NCBI GenBank assembly: GCA_015075635.1
Contig: JABTUA010000002.1
Location: forward strand, 744,001-808,000
Direction of reading: 5' to 3'
DNA length: 64,000 nt
Source of the DNA: Polyangiaceae bacterium
GTDB lineage: Bacteria; Myxococcota_A; Polyangia; Polyangiales; Polyangiaceae
The notes under the pieces were generated by a model, which was not told where the DNA came from, searched no databases, and was given only the letters and a program-made list of their open reading frames with translations. Both the position numbers and the translations under genes were made by a program. This document shows, one piece after another, positions 34,686 to 43,539 of the stretch (its first letter is position 1; each line of letters starts with the position of its first letter).

Positions 34686-35692
34686 TGCACGCAATCGCGG
34701 AGAACCGCCTGCTCTCGCGCTGGGCGGCGGCGCTCCCGCGCTCGCCTGGCCAAGTCGGCTCGGTTCACCAGACGGACGCCGAGCTCGTGCCGCTCGGGGA
34801 CGGTCGCCTCCTGGCCCTGACCGTCGATACCGTGCTCGAGGAGATCGAGCTCGGGCTCTACCGAGACCCGCGCACGGCGGGACGAGTCGCGGCCGCAGCA
34901 GCCTTGTCCGACCTGGCCGCCGTGGGTGCGGAGCCGCTCGGCCTCCTGCTCTCGGTGAGCCTCCCCAGCCGGGACACAGAGGCCGTGCAGCAGGCGGTCG
35001 CCGAGGGAGTCGCTCAGACCTGTCGCGCGGCCGGGACCTTCGTGCTGGGCGGCGACACCAACGAGGGTCGAACGCTGTCGGTGACGTGTGTCGCCGCGGG
35101 GATCGTCCCGATGCAGGGACACCTCTCCCGCGTGGGCATGGCTCCGGGAGACACCGTCTTCGCTTCCGGTCCGCTCGGCTCGGGGACGACCGTCGCGGCC
35201 TTCGCGCTGCTCGGGCTCGCAGAGCGAGAGCGGGTCGAATCGGACTGGCAACCGCAGCAGCGAATCGGGGAGGGCAAGGCGCTGCGCGGCATCGCATCGG
35301 CGTGCATGGACACGAGCGACGGCCTCGTCGCGACCGTGGACCAGCTCGTTCGTCTGAACCAGGTGGCGCTCCGGATCGACGTGCCGCTCGATTCCCTCCT
35401 CGACGCCCGGTCGGCGGCCCTGCAGCGCGCGCTCCAGCTGTCGGCTCTACCCTTCCTCGCAGCCCCGCACGGCGAGTTCGAGCTGGTGTTCAGCGTGCCG
35501 GAGTCGCGGCTGGGCGCGCTCGAGTCGGCGGCCAAGGCGATGAGCTGGCGGCCGCTGCGCCTCGGGCGGGTCGAGGTGGGAGCTGGGCTCTTCGTCGGGT
35601 CGGCGCCGCTCGACGGGGCTCGACTGCGCAACCTGGCCGGCGCGGCGCCAGGCGATCTCGGCGCCTACATCAGCGCGCTGTCCGCGCTCTGA
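34676..35692 (+). CDS. ThiL-like kinase of the AIR-synthase superfamily
   Basis: 338 residues. Its features match thiamine-monophosphate kinase and related AIRS proteins: TVDTVLEEIELG metal/ATP region, ALSDLAAVGAEPLGLLLSVSLP, GGDTNEGRTLSVTC, CMDTSDGLVATVDQL and HGEFELVFSVPE. In authentic ThiL the motifs are GEDYEL and DMLVEGVHF; both are weakened here (GEFELVF, TVLEEIELG). It may therefore act on a different phosphorylated or phosphorylatable substrate. It overlaps the lipid kinase by 10 bp and ends the operon. Confidence 0.8.
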   Translation: MQLMHAIAENRLLSRWAAALPRSPGQVGSVHQTDAELVPLGDGRLLALTVDTVLEEIELGLYRDPRTAGRVAAAAALSDLAAVGAEPLGLLLSVSLPSRDTEAVQQAVAEGVAQTCRAAGTFVLGGDTNEGRTLSVTCVAAGIVPMQGHLSRVGMAPGDTVFASGPLGSGTTVAAFALLGLAERERVESDWQPQQRIGEGKALRGIASACMDTSDGLVATVDQLVRLNQVALRIDVPLDSLLDARSAALQRALQLSALPFLAAPHGEFELVFSVPESRLGALESAAKAMSWRPLRLGRVEVGAGLFVGSAPLDGARLRNLAGAAPGDLGAYISALSAL

Positions 35693-35770
35693 GCCGCTCG
35701 GCCATCGCAGACTCCTGCTCCCGGCCACTGCGAGCAAGGCGCCGCTCGTACCCACGGCGCTGCCGCTCCG

Positions 35771-37600
35771 CTATTGCGCCGAGAGCAGCTCGTCCTTCGA
35801 CGCGAACAGCGACTCGATCTCGGCGGCGTACTTCTGGGCGATGACGTTACGCTTGATCTTCATGGTCGGCGTCAGCTCGCCGCCGTCGACCGAGAATGCG
35901 ACCGGGAGCACGCGGATGCGCTTGATGGTCTGATACCTCGCGACCTTGCTGTTGCAGTGCTCCTCGATGGCGGCGAACAGGTGCTTCTCCACCTTGGGGT
36001 CCTTCGCCATGTTCTCCAGCGAATCCTTCTGGGTGCCGGCGTCCGCGGCCAACCCGTCGAGGTTCTCGGGGTCGAGCACGAGCAGGGCCGCCAGGAACGG
36101 CATGCGGTCGCCGACGACCACGGCCTGCGCAATCCCGCGGATCTGGTTGATGTAGCCTTCCATCTCGGCCGGCGCGACGTTCTTGCCTCCGGCGGTGATG
36201 AGCAGGTCCTTCTTCCGGCCCGTGATCTTCAGGTAGCCGTCCGCGTCGAAGGCCCCGAGATCGCCGGTGTGGACCCAGCCCTCCGCGTCGATGAGCTCCT
36301 CCGTCTCCGCGGGCATGCGCAGGTAGCCCCGGGTCATGGTGCGACCGCGCGCGAGGATTTCCCCGTCGTCGGCGACCTTCACCTCGCAGCCCTCGAGCGG
36401 CGTACCCACCGTCCCGAAGCGGGCCTCGCCGAAGCGACAGCCGGTGAGGATCCCCGTCGTCTCGCTCATCCCGTAGTACTCGTGGATGGCGATGCCGAGC
36501 GACGCGAAGAACTTCAGCGTCCCCACCGAGATCGGGGCTGCGGCGGTGCCGGCCATGACCAGGCGGTCGAGCCCCAAGGCGGAGCGCACCTTGCCGAGCA
36601 CCAGCTTGTGGGCGAGCGCGCGCCCGAGCCCGGAGACGGGGGCTTTCTCGGCGAGCTCGCGGGTCATCGCCTCGAGCTCCGTGTCCCGAGCCCAGCGGGC
36701 GAGCGCGCCCTTGATGCCGGTCGCGGCCGAGAGCTTCGCCTCGAGCGCTGCCTGGAACTTCTCCCACACGCGCGGCACGGCCACGAACACGGTCGGGCGG
36801 GCCTCGAGCAGGTGGTCCTTCACCTGAGAGATGTCGGGACAGAAGTAGACCTCTCCCCCCGCCCCCATCGACATCAGGTTCGTCATGATCTGCTCGGCGA
36901 TGTGGCAGAGCGGCAGGTAGCTCACGACGATGTAGGGCTTGCGCTCGGGGCCGCGGAAGATGGGGACGTGGTTGAAGAGCATCTCCTGCATCCCGAGGAG
37001 ATTGCCGTGATCGAGCATCACACCCTTCGCGACGCCGGTCGTCCCCGACGTGTAGATCAACAGGCAGGTGTCGTCGTGCCCGAGCGATGCGAGGCGCCCG
37101 TCGAGCTCGGTGTCCGGCTCGGCACGCCCCTTGTCACGGAGCGCGGTCAGGCTCATGGCCCCGTCGTCCTCGCCGTCGAGCATGGCGACCAGGTGCTCCA
37201 CCTGTACCTGGCTTGGGTCGAGCGCGATGGCCGCGCGGTACTGGCTGACGAGCGCCTTGGTGTCCGCGATTGCGATCTTCGAGCGCGAGTTGCGGAGGAT
37301 GTGCGCGAATTGCTCGACCGTGTTGGTCGGGTACCCCGGCGCTGGGATCCCCTTGGCGGCCATGATGCCGAACTGGCAGAGGACCCACTCCATCCGGTTC
37401 GCTCCGACGACCGCGACGCAGTCGCCCGGTTGGTGCCCGAGCGCGATGAGGCCCTTGGCTACCTCGCGTACCTGGGCGAAGTACTCGGCCCAGGTGAGCG
37501 TCTTCCAGACACCATCGACCTTGCCGTGGATGGCAGCAGCGTCGGGCGTCTCACTAGCGTGCGCTGCGAGTTGGTGAACCAGGCTCTGGGTGCTCTTCAT
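35771..37600 (-). CDS. Long-chain acyl-CoA/AMP synthetase (FadD15-like)
   Basis: 609 residues. The adenylate-forming motifs are IYTSGTTGVAKG (P-loop), YGMSETTG, GEILARG, TGDLGAFDADGY and the C-terminal ITGRKKDLLITAGGKNVAP. The subtype with GGKNVAP and a long C-terminus is the FadD15/long-chain type that activates fatty acids as acyl-AMP then acyl-CoA. ATG 37600 has a GAGAAG site; a 9-codon longer reading is possible. It converges on the oxoamine-synthase operon with only 78 bp between, so it could supply its acyl-CoA, though opposite orientation prevents co-transcription. Confidence 0.9.
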   Translation of the reverse strand: MKSTQSLVHQLAAHASETPDAAAIHGKVDGVWKTLTWAEYFAQVREVAKGLIALGHQPGDCVAVVGANRMEWVLCQFGIMAAKGIPAPGYPTNTVEQFAHILRNSRSKIAIADTKALVSQYRAAIALDPSQVQVEHLVAMLDGEDDGAMSLTALRDKGRAEPDTELDGRLASLGHDDTCLLIYTSGTTGVAKGVMLDHGNLLGMQEMLFNHVPIFRGPERKPYIVVSYLPLCHIAEQIMTNLMSMGAGGEVYFCPDISQVKDHLLEARPTVFVAVPRVWEKFQAALEAKLSAATGIKGALARWARDTELEAMTRELAEKAPVSGLGRALAHKLVLGKVRSALGLDRLVMAGTAAAPISVGTLKFFASLGIAIHEYYGMSETTGILTGCRFGEARFGTVGTPLEGCEVKVADDGEILARGRTMTRGYLRMPAETEELIDAEGWVHTGDLGAFDADGYLKITGRKKDLLITAGGKNVAPAEMEGYINQIRGIAQAVVVGDRMPFLAALLVLDPENLDGLAADAGTQKDSLENMAKDPKVEKHLFAAIEEHCNSKVARYQTIKRIRVLPVAFSVDGGELTPTMKIKRNVIAQKYAAEIESLFASKDELLSAQ

Positions 37601-37682
37601 GGCTTCTTCTCGGAGGTGGCCGGCCATCGTAGGACGCGCCCACGGTCGCGTCGATGGGCTGGCTTCCGGCCAAGGCCCTGGC

Positions 37683-39608
<1,926 letters not shown>

Positions 39609-39613
39609 CGTCG

Positions 39614-39668
39614 CTCGTGAGATTCCGCCAATCCACTCGTGAGATATCACAAGTCGCGAAATCTCACG
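39614..39668. promoter_or_regulatory. Repeat array, candidate enhancer sites for the sigma-54 activator
   Basis: The plus strand carries CTCGTGAGATT at 39614 and CTCGTGAGATA at 39636, and its inverted counterpart GCGAAATCTCACG at 39656-39668. The first and third match over 12 of 13 positions as CGTGAGATTCCGC against CGTGAGATTTCGC. The middle copy, GTGAGATATCAC, is nearly palindromic. Such spaced copies upstream of a sigma-54-controlled gene are typical binding sites for the enhancer protein. Confidence 0.55.
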
Positions 39669-39736
39669 CCTCGAGCCGGTGCCGGTCCTCGCGCGAACAC
39701 GTCGGAAATCCCAGCGGAATCAGCCCGAGGGCGGCC

Positions 39737-39753
39737 GCGGCACGGCTCCTGCT
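39737..39753 (+). promoter_or_regulatory. Possible sigma-54 promoter
   Basis: The sequence contains GG at 39739-39740 and GC at 39751-39752, exactly ten bases apart, in the context CGGCACGGCTCCTGCTG. This resembles the TGGCACG-N4-TTGCT consensus. It lies about 70 bp from the repeat array and next to a sigma-54 activator. Against it, +1 would fall near 39764, only five bases before the ATG, leaving no room for the ribosome site GGAGGG. Confidence 0.3.
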
Positions 39754-39768
39754 GAGGCGGAGGGAATC

Positions 39769-40560
39769 ATGGCTACTTCCTGTCCCAGCGAGCTCGACGT
39801 CGACGCGCTGCGCGAGCGCATCCGCGACGTCTACACCCGAGTCGCCGAAGATCCCAGCGGCGACTTCCATTTCCACCGGGGCGCACGCTACGCGGTCGAC
39901 GTCCTCGGCTACGACGCCGACGAGCTGTCGGCGCTGCCTCGTCGGACGACCGACCGCTTCGCGGGAGTCGGTAATCCGCTCGCCTGGGCCGCGCTCGAGC
40001 CCGGGATGACCGTGCTCGATCACGCGTGCGGCGCTGGAATGGACGTGCTCATCGCTGCCAGGCGGGTTGGACCCGAGGGGCACGTGATCGGCGTCGACAT
40101 GACGCCGCTCATGCGCCAAGCGGCCCTGCTCTCGGCGCGCGAAGCCGGGCTCGCCGACCGCGTGGACATCCGTGCCGGCATGTTCGAGGACCTCCCGGTC
40201 GCGAGCGCGAGCGTGGACGTCGTCCTGTCGAACGGTGTGCTGAACCTCGCCCCCGACAAGCGGCGCGTGCTCTCCGAGGTACGCCGAGTGCTCAGGCCCG
40301 GCGGTTTGCTCTGCCTGTCCGACGTGGTCGTACAGCGCGAGCTCAGCTTGCGCGCCCGCAGCGAGGCAGAGCTCTGGGCGGCCTGCGTCGGCGGCGCGCT
40401 GGTGGAGAGCGAGCTCTCGTCGCTGGCCGCCGAGATGGGCTTCGTCCACGGGGAAGTGCGCGCGCGCTTCGCCAGCTTCGCGGGCAGCAGCGCGGAGGCG
40501 CGCGTGTCCGGCGATCTCCGGCTCGGCGCCGTCACGTTCACCGCGCGTCGCGCGCTTTGA
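39769..40560 (+). CDS. SAM-dependent methyltransferase of the ArsM-like type
   Basis: 263 residues. The SAM-binding loop HACGAGMDVLIAARRVGPEGHVIGVDMTP, the LSNGVLNLAPDKRRVLSEVRRVLRPGG block and the WAACVGGALVESE cysteine match arsenite methyltransferase-type proteins. In ArsM three conserved cysteines bind As(III). Only the loop Cys and the GGAL Cys are seen here in expected places, so arsenic methylation is a guess. GGAGGG lies upstream of the ATG. It is probably the first gene of a unit with the diiron and MAPEG proteins, facing the sigma-54 activator. Confidence 0.82.
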   Translation: MATSCPSELDVDALRERIRDVYTRVAEDPSGDFHFHRGARYAVDVLGYDADELSALPRRTTDRFAGVGNPLAWAALEPGMTVLDHACGAGMDVLIAARRVGPEGHVIGVDMTPLMRQAALLSAREAGLADRVDIRAGMFEDLPVASASVDVVLSNGVLNLAPDKRRVLSEVRRVLRPGGLLCLSDVVVQRELSLRARSEAELWAACVGGALVESELSSLAAEMGFVHGEVRARFASFAGSSAEARVSGDLRLGAVTFTARRAL

Positions 40561-40608
40561 TCTCGAAACGAAACGAAAACCAACAACCCAGTCCGAGGAG
40601 ACGCCAAC

Positions 40609-41547
40609 ATGACCGAACACACCAACATGAACCCCACTCCGACCCACGCTCGCTATGCCCGCGCGGTGGCTGCTTCCAAGCGCGCCCGCTGGGACATCGA
40701 GGACGTCTTCCGCGGAAGGAGCCTGGGCGCCGACCAGAAATTCCTGCCCGACGGCCTGTCCAAGGCGGACCGGGTCGCCTTCCTCACGGCCAGCGAACGC
40801 CGCTGGATGAGCCGAGTGCAGGGGCGCACGTACGCCAACGTCTTCGGCCTGGTCGAGCGCTTCATCAACGCCAAGATCCTGGAGCTCAGCGCGCGGCATC
40901 ACTTCGGCGATCAGACCGCGCTCGAGGCGCTGGTTCGCTTCAGCGAGGAGGAGCTCAAGCACCAGGAGCTGTTCCGCCGCGTGGACGTCATGTGCGCCGC
41001 CGTCATGCCCGAAGGCTACCGCCTGGTGGCCGATCCCAACGAGGTCGCCCACGTGGTCTTGGGCAAGTCCACGTGGTCGGTGCTGGCGCTGACCTGTCTC
41101 ATCGAGCTCTTCACCCAGACCCACTACACCGAGAGCATCGCGCCCGACCCGGAGCTGAACCCGCTCTTCAAGGACATCTTCCGCTACCACTGGATGGAGG
41201 AGAGCCAACACGCCGTCGTCGACGAGCTCGAGTGGCGCGCAGCCGACGCGCGCACCAGCCCCGAGCGGCGCGAGCAGGCCGTCAGCGACCTGATCGACTT
41301 GGTGGGTGCGGTGGACGGCATCTTGCAGGCTCAAGCGGCGGCAGACGCGGCTTACTTCGTCGCCCACCTCGATCGGAAGCTCGGCGAAGCCCAGACGGCC
41401 GAGGTCGAGCAGGTCTTCCTCGGCGCGTACCGCTACCAGTACATCCTGTCGGGCGTGGAGCGCACGCGGTTCCCGGCCATCCTGAGCGAGCTCATCTCGG
41501 ACGCAGACATGAGCCGCGTCGTCGCGGCGCTCGCACCGCTCGCCTGA
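40609..41547 (+). CDS. Ferritin-like diiron protein of unknown substrate
   Basis: 312 residues, nearly all helical. Two E-E-x-x-H motifs are visible, EELKH at 114-118 and EESQH at 197-201, with Glu83 and Glu166 in positions expected for the bridging or terminal iron ligands. This is the four-helix carboxylate-bridged diiron pattern used by AurF-like N-oxygenases, ribonucleotide reductases and related oxidases. GAGGAG precedes the ATG by eight bases. It follows the methyltransferase (49 bp), suggesting oxidation and methylation in the same pathway. Confidence 0.8.
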   Translation: MTEHTNMNPTPTHARYARAVAASKRARWDIEDVFRGRSLGADQKFLPDGLSKADRVAFLTASERRWMSRVQGRTYANVFGLVERFINAKILELSARHHFGDQTALEALVRFSEEELKHQELFRRVDVMCAAVMPEGYRLVADPNEVAHVVLGKSTWSVLALTCLIELFTQTHYTESIAPDPELNPLFKDIFRYHWMEESQHAVVDELEWRAADARTSPERREQAVSDLIDLVGAVDGILQAQAAADAAYFVAHLDRKLGEAQTAEVEQVFLGAYRYQYILSGVERTRFPAILSELISDADMSRVVAALAPLA

Positions 41548-41617
41548 GCAGCTCGACGGGACGGGCCGTGTGCGCGGCCCGTTCCGTCGAGACACCACTT
41601 CCCGAGCCTGGCCAGCC

Positions 41618-42034
41618 ATGACCCCCGCCACTTCCGCTCTGCTCGGCTTCGCCGCCTGGACGCTCGCCACCCTGGTGTTCACCATCGGCGCGCACCGCTG
41701 GAGCCGGATCCTCGCGGGAACGGCCCGGATCCACGCGTTTCCCCCCGACGCCTCCGACGGACCCGACTGGTATCGCCGCGCGACGCGCGCGCACATGAAC
41801 TGCGTGGAGAACCTCCCCGTCTTCGCAGCCATCGTGGCGGCGATCGCGACGACGGGCGCGACCGGCCGGGTCTTCGACGTTCTCCCGCCCGTCGTCCTCG
41901 GCGCGCGGGTGTGCCAAACGGTCACTCACGTGGGGTTCCCCGTGACCGCCGGCTCCGTCTCGGTGCGCTTCAGCTTCTTCTGCATCCAGCTCGTCGCGAT
42001 GCTCGGCCTGATGGCGGCGTTGGTCTGGCCGTGA
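41618..42034 (+). CDS. MAPEG-family membrane protein
   Basis: 138 residues from ATG 41618. Four hydrophobic helices and the RAHMNCVENLPVFA motif, which matches the R-x-x-N-x-x-E signature of MAPEG proteins (glutathione-dependent membrane enzymes such as microsomal glutathione S-transferase). It probably acts in detoxification or lipid-peroxide handling. The 70 bp gap to the diiron gene permits co-transcription. Upstream in-frame readings add a basic, non-membrane leader and are less likely. Confidence 0.8.
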   Translation: MTPATSALLGFAAWTLATLVFTIGAHRWSRILAGTARIHAFPPDASDGPDWYRRATRAHMNCVENLPVFAAIVAAIATTGATGRVFDVLPPVVLGARVCQTVTHVGFPVTAGSVSVRFSFFCIQLVAMLGLMAALVWP

Positions 42035-42196
42035 GGGGTTCGCGACGCAGGACCGCGCGACCCGTGGGCGAGCGAGCGATTCAGAAGTGTCGGCGGTCGC
42101 TTCGGCTTGACTGCGGAGTCGGTCCGGTCCAACGCCGACACCGGACGCTCGCGGGCGTGGGTGCTCGCCGAGGGAACCGGAAGGCAAGGTGAACTG

Positions 42197-43474
42197 ATGG
42201 CGTTTCTCGATGCCGCTGCGCTGCTCTTGGTGCTGGCCGCGGCCTTTGGCTTCGTGAACCATCACGTGCTCAAGCTGCCGTTCGCGATCGGCTTGATGGT
42301 GAGCGGCTTGCTCGCGTCGGGCGGAGTGCTCGTGCTGGATGCGCTGGTTCCCGCGTGGGGTGCCGCCGAGATGGTCCGGCGGGTGGTGATCGGGATCGAC
42401 TTCTCCGAGACCGTTCTCAGCGGCATGCTGAGCCTGCTGCTCTTCGCCGGTGCGTTGCACACCGACCTCAGCCAGCTGAAAGAGCGCATCGCGACGATCA
42501 GCGCGCTGGCCTCGGTGGGCGTCGTCATCAGCACGGCGGTCGCCGGCGGCATCGCGTTCCTGGGGTTCCGCGCGTTCGGGGTGGAAATCGGCTGGATCTG
42601 GTGCCTGGCGTTCGGCGCGCTGATCTCGCCGACCGATCCGATCGCCGTGCTCGGGATCATGAAGGCTGCCAAGGCGCCGAAGCAGCTTGAGGTCAAGGTC
42701 ATCGGCGAGAGCCTGTTCAACGACGGCACGGGCGTCGTGCTGTTCACGATTTTGGTCGGCGCAGGAGTCGCGACGATGTCTGCCGCCCCCGGGGCCGCAG
42801 AAGAGGCGCTCGGCACCGGCAAGATCGTCTCGCTGCTGGTCAAGGAGATCGTGGGTGGTGTCGCGCTCGGGCTAGCGCTGGGCTGGGTCTGCTATCGCGG
42901 ATTTCGAACGCTCGACGAGCCCAATCTCGAGATTCTCATGTCGGTGGCGACGGTGTTCGCGATCGGAGTCGTGGCGAGCAGGGCGCACGTGTCCGCGCCC
43001 CTGGCGGCGGTGGCCGCGGGCCTGTTGATCGGCAACCGAGGTCGCTTGCACGCCATGAGCGAGCGGACCGCCCAGAGCTTGGACGTGGTCTGGATGTTCA
43101 TCGACGAGATGCTGAACGCGGTCCTGTTCCTGCTGATCGGCTTCGAGGTGTTCGCGATCGACTACTCTCGCAAGAGCTACTGGATGGTCCTCTCGTGCCT
43201 GATCCCGGGCGTGTTGCTCGCTCGATTCGTCGGTGTGGCGCTGCCGATCGCCATTCTGCGACTCCGGCGCGAGATCGACCCCGGCACCGTGCGTGTCCTC
43301 ACCTGGGGGGGCTTGAAGGGCGGCATCTCGGTGGCGCTCGCGATGAAGCTTCCCGAGTTCGAGGGCCGTAACGCCGTCCTCACCGTCACCTACGGCATCG
43401 TCATCTTCTCGATCATCGTGCAAGGGCTCACGGTGGGCCGCCTGATCCGCCGAGTGTATCCGCAGCCGAGCTAG
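42197..43474 (+). CDS. Na+/H+ antiporter (NhaP/CPA1-like)
   Basis: 425 residues with about 12 membrane helices. The cation-site region GALISPTDPIAVLGI and GESLFNDGTGVVLFTIL is characteristic of CPA1 antiporters (Nha/NHE type), with Asp in SPTDP and the ND of FNDGTG, and the later RGGLKGGIS-like TWGGLKGGISVALAM segment. It would exchange cytoplasmic Na+ for H+. ATG 42197 is chosen over an upstream GTG-type extension because it starts directly with the first helix. About 160 bp of unremarkable sequence separates it from the MAPEG gene. Confidence 0.9.
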   Translation: MAFLDAAALLLVLAAAFGFVNHHVLKLPFAIGLMVSGLLASGGVLVLDALVPAWGAAEMVRRVVIGIDFSETVLSGMLSLLLFAGALHTDLSQLKERIATISALASVGVVISTAVAGGIAFLGFRAFGVEIGWIWCLAFGALISPTDPIAVLGIMKAAKAPKQLEVKVIGESLFNDGTGVVLFTILVGAGVATMSAAPGAAEEALGTGKIVSLLVKEIVGGVALGLALGWVCYRGFRTLDEPNLEILMSVATVFAIGVVASRAHVSAPLAAVAAGLLIGNRGRLHAMSERTAQSLDVVWMFIDEMLNAVLFLLIGFEVFAIDYSRKSYWMVLSCLIPGVLLARFVGVALPIAILRLRREIDPGTVRVLTWGGLKGGISVALAMKLPEFEGRNAVLTVTYGIVIFSIIVQGLTVGRLIRRVYPQPS

Positions 43475-43539
43475 TCGGCGCGGGCGCGGGAGGACGTCGA
43501 AAGCGCGGCGCTCGAGGCCTGCACCGCGACTCGGACCCC

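Noticed and set aside
34676-35692. Assignment of the AIRS-family gene as authentic thiamine-monophosphate kinase or selenophosphate synthetase
   Set aside because: Key ThiL motifs are altered, no other thiamine genes are present, and the Sec/Cys-containing loop of SelD is absent.
31475-37600. Complete sphingolipid pathway
   Set aside because: The oxoamine synthase and lipid kinase are compatible, but no ceramide synthase or ketoreductase partner is seen, so only a lipid-like product is suggested.
39664-41925. Minus-strand reading across the methyltransferase and diiron genes
   Set aside because: The plus-strand genes have catalytic motifs and ribosome sites; the minus frame has none and only reflects codon bias.
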